This document shows positions 44,970 through 53,855 of a stretch of 64,000 nt of DNA, one piece after another (the first letter of the stretch is position 1; each line of letters begins with the position of its first letter). A program made the translations under genes and the position numbers. This stretch comes from Carboxylicivirga sp. M1479 (GTDB lineage Bacteria; Bacteroidota; Bacteroidia; Bacteroidales; Marinilabiliaceae), in contig NZ_VKDE01000038.1 of assembly GCF_007097485.1 (NCBI RefSeq), positions 27,224-91,223 of the forward strand. The letters are read 5' to 3'. The notes under the pieces are model-generated. The model did no database searches and was not told the DNA's origin. It worked only from the letters and a program-made list of their open reading frames with translations.

Positions 44970-44996
44970 ACCCGGCTGAGTGATTACCAGCCGGGT
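44970..44996. other. Perfect hairpin between metalloprotease and FG-GAP-like genes
   Basis: ACCCGGCTG / CAGCCGGGT, 9-bp stem with a 9-nt loop. On the minus strand it is not followed by a T tract, so it may attenuate, or stabilise the upstream mRNA end, rather than fully terminate. Confidence 0.55.
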
Positions 44997-45004
44997 TTAT
45001 TTAT

Positions 45005-47569
45005 TTAGTTCACAAATGGTTCAATCGAATTAATTAAGTAGGTATAGTGCTCTTTTGTTTTAGCATCGATACTAGGGGTTTTAACAGCCTTAGTCAATAG
45101 TTTGTAGGCTTTATTTAGTTCTTTCAAATACACTGTTCTGCCCTCAATTTTATCAAATGTATCACTAACACTACCAATAGACATGGCATATCGATCTTCA
45201 TCGCTAAACATAGTTGTTGAACAAGAAGAACAAGAGCAAGTGGATGTATTGGTATCACCAAACCAAGCACGCTCATTATCTAAAGAGGTAAATGATTTGG
45301 CAGACTTTTCTTTACTTCCAGCAGTAGAGAATTTGCCATACGATAAAACGCTACGCAGGTAGAAATTCTGCATGGTTCTGTCGGTTTGTGTTAACGACTT
45401 CTTATTTTTTAATGTTGACTCCCATACATAGCCAAAGATGTCGTTCATGTATTCATCTACTGTGTATGGGTTTTCCTGGTAACGGTTGGCTTTCCACACA
45501 CGGTTACACATGTAGATGGTTTTATCAATAATTTGACGTTGTTGCCATTGAATAGCATCTTCTCCTCCTGGTTTTTTCAGATTGATGATTTCTTTTGGCA
45601 TCAACCAGCTATCCATCTCACGTACCTGCTTATACAGAAATGCTAATGCTTCTTTTTGCTCTTCTTTGCTTACGCTAATGGTTTCTGTTTTATTATCACC
45701 ATAAACCGGGTCGTACAGATTAATTCCACCTATCAATGTTGTTACATGCGAGATGAATGTATTGTATTGTGCACAAAGCGAACGATAACGCGCGTGTACT
45801 GCATTGTAATTCTCATTTTCAACAGCTGTCCACTCAATAAGGTTCTCCATGATCACTTTCAGGTTCTCCACACCATAGGCCGATGATTTTACTATATCAT
45901 TACCCAGGTCGCCATCCTGCGAAGCCGGATCGGTTATCAGGCCAACTTGTTTCATCTCCTGTGGTCCATGGATGTAGAAAGGATCATCATTTTTACTGGT
46001 TATCCACTTATTAATGATGTGGTACTGTTCTTTCCAGGTTGTTTCTTCAAATATTGGCTGATAAGCCCATTTGATAGATTCCACATCGTATTTACCCATT
46101 ACCGGAGGCACCAAAGCCATTCCTTTATCCCCTGGTTGGGCCACATAGTTATAACGCGTATAGTCCATGATGGAAGCCGTAATACCATTTTCGGCGGTAT
46201 AAGAGGCAGAACGTAAAGAATCGGTAGGGATAGCATAAGACCCACGGAAGTTATGCATTAAACCTAATGTGTGACCTATTTCGTGGGCTGAAATATTACG
46301 AATCAACTCACCCATCACTTCCGTGCTGTATTCTTTTTTTCTGGCTTCAGGGTCTACCGCTGCCGTCATTGAAAAACGCATGTCTTTAGCGAGTTTTAAG
46401 ATGGTATGGCTAAAATAAACCTGAGCACCCAGCATTTCACCTGTCCGTGGGTCGGCCCAGCTTGAGCCCATGGCATTCCCTACTATAGAAGGAATGTAGC
46501 TAAAGCAGTTGGTCTTCACATTTGAAGGACTAAAACTGTCATCGTTCTTCGGATAATCTTTCACAACCATTACATCTTTAAAACCCATGGCTTCAAAGGC
46601 AATGTTCCAATCCAGAATCCCTTGTTTGATGTATTTCTTCCAGCTTTCAGGAAAGGCATTATCAACATACCAAACAATTTGTTGTTCAGGCGTTACCAAT
46701 TCGCCCTTTTTATATTTTGCCTGGTCCTTTTCACTAACGGTTAAGCGCCATTTATTCACATAGGCGTATTTTAATGGTCCTTCCTGATCCGTATCGCTGT
46801 ATAAACCCTGGGTTGAATAAAAGTAGTTCATACGTCGGTCGTAGATACGACGTTCCATTGGCTCCTCAGGCAATAAGGTGATATTACGCTGCATAATAAC
46901 TGCAACAGGTGCCTTCTGTGCATCCGTAAATCCAAAACGACACTGGACGGCGATATTGGTATCAAAGGATTTGTAATCGATAATCTTTGACAGTTTGGCA
47001 TTTGGCGACAGCGCACCACTTGGTTTTTGATTCCACAAGGCTTTTTTAGGCATGCCCATTGGAGCCGCTGTGTTCAGCATAAATTTAGATACGTCTATCA
47101 GGTATGTTTTTTCCTTCTCATTTGTCGCTACAATTGGAAATACCTCCAGTGTTGCATCAGAGAAGTTGTTATTAAAGCCTTTTGCTATGGCATTTGATTC
47201 GTCGGTGGTGAAATCCACCTGCATCTCATTCATGAAAATATTATCGTCTTCCTTCACCAAACGCATGCGACGCAGTAAGGTCATCTGACCTATTCTAGCC
47301 ACCTTATCGTTACTGACTTTATTAATATGTGATGTGAATAACAAATCCTTACCCAAGATATCTTCTGTCACTTCAAAGTAGAATTTCTTGTCAACTTTGT
47401 GCATTTGAATCAGCCCTTCTGCTGAACTTTCGGCATCCTTTAAGGTTTTTTCGTATGAACTAACCTTATCGTCTTTCGACTTTTTATCTTTTTTGTCAAG
47501 ATTGTTATTAGCACTTGCTGCTAACAAACCAACTGAAAGAAATAGCATTATTAAAATCTTACTCGCCAT
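45005..47569 (-). CDS. Zinc-dependent metalloprotease (metzincin, DUF5117/DUF5118 type)
   Basis: The product has 854 residues with a signal peptide (LIMLFLSVGLLAASA). The metzincin zinc site is HEIGHTLGLMHN (His429, Glu430, His433, His439; HExxHxxGxxH). The N-terminal KFYFEVTEDILGKDLLFTSHI region and the GILDWNIAFEAMGFKDVMVVK strand match the DUF5118-DUF5117 arrangement. It is probably secreted or surface-exposed and degrades proteins. The family often lies next to SusCD-type loci with PKD-like lipoproteins; here such a locus starts 2 kb away across R3/RAYT3. Unusually, residues about 774-784 form a Cys-rich loop (STCSCSSCSTT). Confidence 0.9.
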   Translation of the reverse strand: MASKILIMLFLSVGLLAASANNNLDKKDKKSKDDKVSSYEKTLKDAESSAEGLIQMHKVDKKFYFEVTEDILGKDLLFTSHINKVSNDKVARIGQMTLLRRMRLVKEDDNIFMNEMQVDFTTDESNAIAKGFNNNFSDATLEVFPIVATNEKEKTYLIDVSKFMLNTAAPMGMPKKALWNQKPSGALSPNAKLSKIIDYKSFDTNIAVQCRFGFTDAQKAPVAVIMQRNITLLPEEPMERRIYDRRMNYFYSTQGLYSDTDQEGPLKYAYVNKWRLTVSEKDQAKYKKGELVTPEQQIVWYVDNAFPESWKKYIKQGILDWNIAFEAMGFKDVMVVKDYPKNDDSFSPSNVKTNCFSYIPSIVGNAMGSSWADPRTGEMLGAQVYFSHTILKLAKDMRFSMTAAVDPEARKKEYSTEVMGELIRNISAHEIGHTLGLMHNFRGSYAIPTDSLRSASYTAENGITASIMDYTRYNYVAQPGDKGMALVPPVMGKYDVESIKWAYQPIFEETTWKEQYHIINKWITSKNDDPFYIHGPQEMKQVGLITDPASQDGDLGNDIVKSSAYGVENLKVIMENLIEWTAVENENYNAVHARYRSLCAQYNTFISHVTTLIGGINLYDPVYGDNKTETISVSKEEQKEALAFLYKQVREMDSWLMPKEIINLKKPGGEDAIQWQQRQIIDKTIYMCNRVWKANRYQENPYTVDEYMNDIFGYVWESTLKNKKSLTQTDRTMQNFYLRSVLSYGKFSTAGSKEKSAKSFTSLDNERAWFGDTNTSTCSCSSCSTTMFSDEDRYAMSIGSVSDTFDKIEGRTVYLKELNKAYKLLTKAVKTPSIDAKTKEHYTYLINSIEPFVN

Positions 47570-47927
47570 CTGTTTATTATTTTATTTTTTGTGTTTTTAG
47601 TATTCTTCTATATAGTCAAACAGCTTTAACTGTTTTAAGGGGTACAGCTATTTTATATTTTTTTAGTTTTTATTTTTAGAAATTATAAGTCAATGGACGT
47701 GTGAAGTCAATAATTGCAATAGATACATCCTGTTATATGCGTGATAGATAGCTGTCTGGAAATATGGATGTAATCTTGGATGGTTAGGAGATTATAAAAA
47801 TTGAGGGTATTATACCTGATTGTGAATACCCTCTAATCCGTTTAAACAAATAAACAAGGATCTGATTATATCATTGATGGAGGGTATACAATTGGGCATT
47901 TTGTTGTAATGTACTGGTCAATAGATT
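47570..47927. other. Upstream region of the metalloprotease gene
   Basis: AT-rich, without an ORF or a TAnnTTTG match on the minus strand. TAAAACAGTTAAAGCTGTTT forms a small dyad at about 47614-47635 and may be regulatory. The R3 array begins at 47928. Confidence 0.35.
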
Positions 47928-48465
47928 CAACTCCTCTGGAGTTGATGTGGGAGATAATTTATAAAATGCTATAGATATTTCATCCCGCTGGGATGATGAA
48001 TTGGCCTAGTTTATACCAGCGGTAACATATATTTATAGCATCGACTAAACAATGCACCTGTCTTGCGTTGATCTTTTAAGGACACAAGGATGATGTATTA
48101 TGATGGGTGAACCCGTCACAATCACCAAAATAACCTTAGAATCAAACAATTAACACATCAACATTGCTTTTAACGTGCGATAGATATTTCATCCAGCTGG
48201 GATGATGATCACTTCCCTTTTCAAATAAAAATACCTCTCTCTTGCGTTTATCTTTTAAAAACACATTGATGATGTGTTGATTTCATTGAATCGGGGGTAA
48301 TAGCAAAATAGCATCAGGCTCATCTAGTTAACATATGTGGTATTGCATTTAATGCGCTATATATATTTCATCCCGCTAGGATGATAAATTCCCCAAGTTG
48401 ATGCCAGCGGCATCATATGTTTATAGAACATTTAATAATTCATAAAACCAACTCCAAAGGAGTTG
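47928..48465. repeat. R3 hairpin array, left part (three units)
   Basis: The array opens with CAACTC-ctctg-GAGTTG (47928-47944). Units with a period of about 180-190 bp contain TCATCCC-gct-GGGATGA (47980-47996, about 48189, about 48368) and TACC-agc-GGTA (48014-48024) or TGATGCC-agc-GGCATCA (48399-48415). It closes with CAACTCC-aaa-GGAGTTG (48449-48465) just before RAYT3. Stems with compensatory changes support folding. Confidence 0.85.
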
Positions 48466-48520
48466 AATAATTAATACACAATACATATCTTTTTTCTGAA
48501 ACATCATTAAAAAGAACTAA

Positions 48521-48976
48521 ATGGCTAATACTTATACCCAGATTTACATTCATATCGTTTTTGCAATCCAAAATCGCGAAGCTTCCATTAATCTTAAATG
48601 GGAAACCGAACTCTATAAATATATTACAGGAATCGTTCAGAATAAGAACCAGAAGATGATAGCTATAAATGGGGCTGAAGACCACATTCATTTATTAATT
48701 GGAATGAAGCCCGATTGTTGTTTATCAGATTTAGTCAGGGAGATTAAAAAGTCTTCTACTCGGTTTGTCGAAGAACAAAAGTTCTGTGGATACAAATTTC
48801 GGTGGCAAGAAGGATTTGGAGCGTTTTCATACAGTCATTCCCAATTAGGTAATGTAGTTAAGTATATTCAAAAGCAAAAGGAACATCATCAAAAACAAAC
48901 TTTTATGAATGAGTATTTAAGTTTCTTAGAATTATTTGATATTGAATTTAAGGAGCAATATATATTGGGATGGTAG
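48521..48976 (+). CDS. RAYT3: REP-associated tyrosine transposase (Y1/HUH family)
   Basis: The product has 151 residues. HUH motif EDHIHLLIG; catalytic Tyr in KYIQKQKEHHQ; family block RWQEGFGAFSYS. It is clearly the same subfamily as RAYT1: both begin with YTQI...IVF, share LYKYI(T/W)GI and (I/V)EDH(I/V)H, and end EYxSxLxxxxIxFxExYxL. RAYT2 differs at all these sites. It lies within the R3 array and is bracketed by CAACTCC...GGAGTTG hairpins at 48449-48465 and 49027-49043. No partner gene. It separates the SusCD/TlpA locus from the metalloprotease. Confidence 0.92.
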   Translation: MANTYTQIYIHIVFAIQNREASINLKWETELYKYITGIVQNKNQKMIAINGAEDHIHLLIGMKPDCCLSDLVREIKKSSTRFVEEQKFCGYKFRWQEGFGAFSYSHSQLGNVVKYIQKQKEHHQKQTFMNEYLSFLELFDIEFKEQYILGW

Positions 48977-49020
48977 GAATATGTAACTCCTTCGTGTTGC
49001 AGCGAAAGGCTATTTTGTAA

Positions 49021-49392
49021 TTATTCAACTCCTATGGAGTTGATAAGGGGAGATAATTTTAATGCTATAAACATTTCATCCCGCTGGAATGATGAATTGC
49101 CCTAGTTATTACCAACGGTAACATGTGTTTATAGCATTGACAACATGTGAACTTTTGTTGAGTTTCATTTCTAAAGGTTCAATGATGATCTATTTATCTT
49201 GTTAAATCGGGATAATTAGCAATAAGCTTAGATTCATTTAATTAATACATGTAGCACAGCTTTTAACAGGCTATAGATATATTTAATCTGGTTGGGATAA
49301 TAAATGGCTCTAATTGATGCCAGCGGCATCATATATTTATAGAATATGTAATAATTCATAAAACCAACTCCGGCGGAGTTGAATATTTAATA
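49021..49392. repeat. R3 hairpin array, right part (two units)
   Basis: This is a direct repeat of the left array. It opens CAACTCC-ta-TGGAGTTG type (49027-49043), has CATCCCgctGGaATG (about 49078), TTACC-aac-GGTAA (about 49109), a decayed ATCCC/GGGAT hairpin (about 49288) and TGATGCCagcGGCATCA (about 49318). It closes with CAACTCC-ggc-GGAGTTG (49365-49381). Confidence 0.83.
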
Positions 49393-49417
49393 AGCCGAAT
49401 CAAGGGTTACATATAAC

Positions 49418-49443
49418 AAACGCAGCCTTGTACAGCTGCGTTT
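49418..49443 (-). terminator. Terminator of the SusCD/TlpA operon
   Basis: AAACGCAGC / GCTGCGTTT, 9-bp perfect stem with an 8-nt loop, followed on the minus strand by GTTATATG. It is now 132 bases from the last stop codon because a 103-bp MITE lies between. Confidence 0.75.
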
Positions 49444-49471
49444 ATTACATTATTATGGAGCATTTGATTTA

Positions 49472-49574
49472 TACCGATTAGTTAATGACCTTAGCGTTAA
49501 ACTTGCTTTGCGTTTAACACTGTCATTAATCGATCGGCATTATACCAAGTGCTAATTTCATAATCAAAATGGTA
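49472..49574. mobile_element. 103-bp MITE, copy 2, with TTA target duplication at a stop codon
   Basis: The same element as 40895-40997 (TACCGATTAG...AAAATGGTA). TTA flanks it at 49469-49471 and 49575-49577. The right TTA is the stop codon (TAA on the minus strand) of the TlpA-like gene, so insertion at the stop duplicated it and left the protein unchanged. Confidence 0.92.
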
Positions 49575-50912
49575 TTAAATGCCATCCAGTTTATTTAAAT
49601 AACTTTTTAATGCTTCCGTTTTATCCGCTCTTAACATGTGCGCATCGTAAATTCTTCCTTGTTGATCCAGAAGAATAAAGCGCGGTTGGCTTGCAATGTG
49701 GAAGAACTCACTAAAGATCTTATCTTGTCCTACATACCACTGCTCACCTTCTAACTTGTGTTTCTCAACATAGTTGGTAAAAGACTTAAGCTTTCTATCG
49801 TTATTGACTCCCAGGAAGACGATGTTATTATGCTTATATTCCTTCTTCAATTCTTTTAAGTAGGGGAATTGTTCGATACAGTGGCCACACCAGGTTGCCC
49901 ACAGGTCAATGTATACATATTTGCCTTTAAATTCTTCAAGTGATCTTGTTTGCCCATTGGCATCCTGAAATTTAAGTTCAGGCACCGGACTCCCTTTGAC
50001 TATATTTTTAAACTCATTTACCTTCTTATCAAATTTATCCAGTAAAGTTTTATCATCTACCGTTGCCTTGTAGGCTTTAAAAATTTCGCCACCTTTATCG
50101 GTACCGGCATAGGTGATGTACAAGTCAACAGCCGTATGTATAAAATTCTGCTTAATGTAACTATCTTTAATATTTTCCTCAAGCCATTTTATTCTTACAC
50201 CTGTACCATAATCCCAGCTATGGTTTTTATAATCGGGCTCGTCTTGCTTATACAAGGTGGTGATACTTCTGTCTATTGCATCTCCTGCTTTTGTAAATCG
50301 GTATGATTGGGCATTTTGATCCTGAAGAAACTGCATCAATCTGCCATTCTCTTCTTCTGTCAGATGTTCCTTAGGAGCAAAATACTTTACAATAGCATTA
50401 ACCCATTGTACATAATATCTGTTTTCCTTTATCATAGCAGCACTAGCTGCTAACTCAGGTTTTGAATCAACCAACTGCGCATACTTTTCTGAAGCAGCAT
50501 CCAAAGCCCTCATAAATTCCGGCAAAGGCAAGCGATACATTTCATCTGTAAAAGAAAGCGGGAAGCGTTCATTCAAAAAAGCATTAACTGCCTGTTGGTC
50601 ACCTTCAATACTAATATCCTGATGACTCTTTCGATTAACGACGATATGATTTCCCGGCTCGATATATATTTCCTTGGTGATACCCCCTAATTTAACGAAT
50701 GCAAAACAGGGTTCTTTAATAACATCCAGTTCGACTTTAGCTACACCAGTCGAATCCTTGAATAAATCAAAGCGTTGATTGAGCACATCGACATACAGGC
50801 GGCTTGTAAAATCGCCTACAATCAATTCAACTTTTGTTGTTTTTGGGGCACTGCTGCAACTGAATAGCCCTATGAGTGCAATAAGCAGAACGAGCGTATT
50901 TAATGTTTTCAT
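49575..50912 (-). CDS. TlpA-like thioredoxin-fold lipoprotein (CGHC type)
   Basis: The product has 445 residues. Lipobox in LIGLFSCSSAP. The first 300 residues are an unrecognised N-terminal region shared in layout with the next two genes (beta-rich start, then helical). The C-terminal thioredoxin domain has WATWCGHC at 338-345 and the cis-Pro loop ASQPRFILLD. CGHC is more oxidising than CGPC in known families, so this copy may act differently from its neighbours (inference). Faces the periplasm or surface. It is last in the minus-strand SusCD operon; 229 bases separate it from the next TlpA gene. A MITE lies at its stop codon. Confidence 0.87.
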   Translation of the reverse strand: MKTLNTLVLLIALIGLFSCSSAPKTTKVELIVGDFTSRLYVDVLNQRFDLFKDSTGVAKVELDVIKEPCFAFVKLGGITKEIYIEPGNHIVVNRKSHQDISIEGDQQAVNAFLNERFPLSFTDEMYRLPLPEFMRALDAASEKYAQLVDSKPELAASAAMIKENRYYVQWVNAIVKYFAPKEHLTEEENGRLMQFLQDQNAQSYRFTKAGDAIDRSITTLYKQDEPDYKNHSWDYGTGVRIKWLEENIKDSYIKQNFIHTAVDLYITYAGTDKGGEIFKAYKATVDDKTLLDKFDKKVNEFKNIVKGSPVPELKFQDANGQTRSLEEFKGKYVYIDLWATWCGHCIEQFPYLKELKKEYKHNNIVFLGVNNDRKLKSFTNYVEKHKLEGEQWYVGQDKIFSEFFHIASQPRFILLDQQGRIYDAHMLRADKTEALKSYLNKLDGI

Positions 50913-51141
50913 AGTTTTCGTAATCTATTTAATGGAAGTAATTTGAGTCAAGGGTTATACTTTCAAACTTTCAGCTGACTATCCCCCCCAATCCCCACGC
51001 CTTTGGCGTGGTACTTCCCCCTGCCGCAATGGCAGAGGGAAGAGGCTCGACATACCGTAAATATTATTTAAAAGCTTTGTTTCTTCAAAAATAACGCTTA
51101 CAATGTAAACGCTATTCCTAAGAACAATTACTACTATTCGA
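50913..51141. other. Spacer between TlpA genes with GC-rich hairpins
   Basis: It holds CCACGC-cttt-GGCGTGG (about 51000) and CCCTGCC-gcaat-GGCAGAGGG (about 51020) within a C-rich stretch. This resembles the interior of the MITE at 25885 and may be a worn relative. No gene. It breaks the otherwise tight operon spacing. Confidence 0.5.
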
Positions 51142-52488
51142 TTATATCAATGATTTTATCATTTCTTTTAACTTAGGATCAGATGGGCGTGGGGCATTAG
51201 AATCCACAATATTTCCATCGGCATCGATTAAGATGAATCGTGGAATGGATTTAGAATCATAGGCTTCGGTAAAATCACGGTTACCGTCGAAATTCAACTG
51301 AACACCACCCATCTTCTGGCTTTCTAACATCTTTTTCCACTGCTTTTTATTTTTATCCAGTGAGATACTGACAAAAACAATATCTTTTCCTTCAAACTCG
51401 TGTTCTAAGGTTTTGATATAAGGTATCTCAGCACAACAGGGACCGCACCAGGTGGCCCATAAGTCAATGAATACTGCTTTACCTTTAAAATCGCTTAAGC
51501 TCACCATATTACCATCCACATCAGCATAATTAAATACTGGCGAAGGCTGTCCTTTGGCTAAACGTGTTTTTTCTTTAACCAAAGCGTTAAACTTCTCCTT
51601 TAAGGCAATATCTGTCACATTTTCGTTATAGATATCAATCAATTGCGCCCCATTGCTAATGCTATAGTTTTGAATATAGTCACTGGCAAAATAATCGAGC
51701 ATCCCATTAATCAGTTTCTCATTCGTAAAATGAGCAATGGCATATTCAACTGTTTGAACAATATTTTTATGAACATCAATCTCCTGTCCGTTTAAGGCAA
51801 ATATTTTGGAAGAAGCAATGGCCATGGTTTTGTATTCATCCAGAAAACAAAATTTCTCATTGGACTGTAAGTTATCGAGAATATAATCTTCCATATGAGA
51901 CGTATAGATCAATTCTGGATTCTTATGCTTTGCATATTTATGATAGGCCAAAAACGTCCAAAGGGCGGAAAAGCGAATGCGTTGTGATTCAACCACTGTG
52001 AATACTTTGCTAAAATTCTTGGCCTCCAATTCAGCTGTACGCTCGGCAATATAGGCCTCCATACCCTCTATAAACTCCTGTTCAGAGAATTCATAATAAT
52101 TCTTAAAACGGTAATTAGGCCGTGCATTCAGGTAATTATTGATGTCAGCATTATCACCCTCACCCATAAGCCTTTTATGCGGCTCCTTGGTTGTACTTGC
52201 ATTAAAGTTCGGTTTAACCGTCATTACATCACCTGGCGTAATAAACAGTTCACGCGTACGCTTATTAACTTTTACCTTCACATAATTAGGATGACTGACA
52301 TCAGGTAATGTCACAGTAAGTTGGCCTTGCTCATTTTCTGTAAAGTCATAACTATCTCCCTGATAAACGATACAGGCCTGCTCTGTTCCACATTCGCTGG
52401 CATCTAAGGTAATCTGCACATCCGCTACTCTTTGGCAAGCAAATAAGAGTGGAAGTACGACAATTATTAAAGTGATAAAGTTCTTCAT
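51142..52488 (-). CDS. TlpA-like thioredoxin-fold lipoprotein (CGPCC)
   Basis: The product has 448 residues. Lipobox VLPLLFACQ. N-terminal domain of about 300 residues of the same type as its neighbours (KVNKRTRELFITPGDVMTV resembles the DUF4369-type start). The C-terminal thioredoxin domain has FIDLWATWCGPC (CGPC 348-351) followed by an extra Cys (Cys352), then EIPYIKTLE and the cis-Pro SIPRFILID. The reducing-type CGPC suggests disulfide reduction in the envelope. It starts four bases past the previous gene, so it is co-transcribed with 52493. Confidence 0.9.
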   Translation of the reverse strand: MKNFITLIIVVLPLLFACQRVADVQITLDASECGTEQACIVYQGDSYDFTENEQGQLTVTLPDVSHPNYVKVKVNKRTRELFITPGDVMTVKPNFNASTTKEPHKRLMGEGDNADINNYLNARPNYRFKNYYEFSEQEFIEGMEAYIAERTAELEAKNFSKVFTVVESQRIRFSALWTFLAYHKYAKHKNPELIYTSHMEDYILDNLQSNEKFCFLDEYKTMAIASSKIFALNGQEIDVHKNIVQTVEYAIAHFTNEKLINGMLDYFASDYIQNYSISNGAQLIDIYNENVTDIALKEKFNALVKEKTRLAKGQPSPVFNYADVDGNMVSLSDFKGKAVFIDLWATWCGPCCAEIPYIKTLEHEFEGKDIVFVSISLDKNKKQWKKMLESQKMGGVQLNFDGNRDFTEAYDSKSIPRFILIDADGNIVDSNAPRPSDPKLKEMIKSLI

Positions 52489-52492
52489 TGGT

Positions 52493-53830
52493 TTAATTTT
52501 TTAACAGTTCAATTAACATAGGACGTGTACTGGCATTAGATGGCTTGGTACATTTTGCATCCAACATCTCGCCATTTTTTCCAATCAGAATAAAACGCGG
52601 AATACCAGTCACATTCATAAACTTGGCAAACTCTTTATCGCCGCCATCATGCAATTGCACTCCTTTAAGCTGATCGTCAAGCACCTTCTTTTTCCATTTA
52701 TCCACCTTCTCGTCAGAAGAGATGCTGACAAACACAATGTCCTGTCCATGGAACTCTTTTTCAAATTCCTGAATGTATGGAATTTCTGCCACACAAGGCC
52801 CACACCAGGTAGCCCAAAGGTCGATGAATACGTATTTGCCTTTGAAGTCAGACAAAGACATCTTTTCACCATCTATTGTATTACAAGTGAAATTGTAAAC
52901 AGGCTTACCAGCTACCAAGTGCTCCCACTTGGCGTATACTGCCAATAGTTTCTCTATTTCTTTTTCATCGGACATGTTATTTCTGGCCAATTCCACAATT
53001 GGTTTCATGCCATTAACACCCTTATATTTAATATGCCTTTCGACATAATAATTCATCATAATATCCTTTGCTCCATCGCGCTGAACAGTGTTTATGGTCA
53101 AATTGATAACATCCTCCATAAAATCAAGCAAGTGGTAAGTATCATCCTTATCTCTCCACACCAAAAACTCCAATGCAGCACTTGCAAAAGATTTAAAAGT
53201 GGCATTCATCGGGCCCTTTTGCGACAACATTTCATTGATAAATTGAAGGCTGGCATCCGTGTCTTTTAATTCTTTTTTATTAGGCAGAGTTTTCACCCAA
53301 TTTAAATGTCTTAAGGCACCTATATAAGTAAAGGTAATTTCCTGATCGATAGTAAATTCATCATCCAGGTTAGCTACTTTAACTCCTTTTATATTCTGCT
53401 GCACAGCCGATTTTACTTTCTCAATCGCTTCGCTTTCACTATCAGTTTTTAGTAATTCAGGATTGATTAATTGGCGATTGTTTAAGTATTCAGCGTACTC
53501 CTTATTATCTCCGGTATGTACTGCCTCTTCTTTTGAGATATTTATTACTTGCGTACTACCCTTTGATACGTAGGCATTAAAAACTGAGCCCGCGGCATGG
53601 TATCGCACAATAAAAGGCATTTCCAGTTTCGATACATCCAGATTAAATTCGCCATTGTCATCGAATTCAACCTTGATGCGTTCGCCACCAACCTGCACAA
53701 ATGGCAAGTAGACACCTTCACCGTCTTTAATTATTTTAAAAGATGTTGGCTTTGGGGCACATGCACTTCCTAGCATTACTAACAAAGCGAGGATGGCTAC
53801 TGTATTTAATTTTATTAATGAATTCTTCAT
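52493..53830 (-). CDS. TlpA-like thioredoxin-fold lipoprotein (CGPC)
   Basis: The product has 445 residues from MKNSLIKLNTVAIL; the longer frame (to 53878) would overlap the upstream gene and put the signal peptide inside the chain. Lipobox VMLGSACAPK. The N-terminal region resembles the neighbouring TlpA genes. Thioredoxin domain: FIDLWATWCGPC (343-346), VAEIPYIQEFEKEF, cis-Pro GIPRFILIG. It is the first of three tandem paralogues downstream of the PKD-like lipoprotein. Tandem duplication and divergence are likely, since the last domains are most alike between this and 51142. Confidence 0.9.
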   Translation of the reverse strand: MKNSLIKLNTVAILALLVMLGSACAPKPTSFKIIKDGEGVYLPFVQVGGERIKVEFDDNGEFNLDVSKLEMPFIVRYHAAGSVFNAYVSKGSTQVINISKEEAVHTGDNKEYAEYLNNRQLINPELLKTDSESEAIEKVKSAVQQNIKGVKVANLDDEFTIDQEITFTYIGALRHLNWVKTLPNKKELKDTDASLQFINEMLSQKGPMNATFKSFASAALEFLVWRDKDDTYHLLDFMEDVINLTINTVQRDGAKDIMMNYYVERHIKYKGVNGMKPIVELARNNMSDEKEIEKLLAVYAKWEHLVAGKPVYNFTCNTIDGEKMSLSDFKGKYVFIDLWATWCGPCVAEIPYIQEFEKEFHGQDIVFVSISSDEKVDKWKKKVLDDQLKGVQLHDGGDKEFAKFMNVTGIPRFILIGKNGEMLDAKCTKPSNASTRPMLIELLKN

Positions 53831-53855
53831 TTTATTTAAACTATCAAGATTTATT

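Noticed and set aside
44970..44996. Full rho-independent terminator after the metalloprotease
   Set aside because: Good stem but no T tract on the transcribed strand, so kept only as a hairpin.
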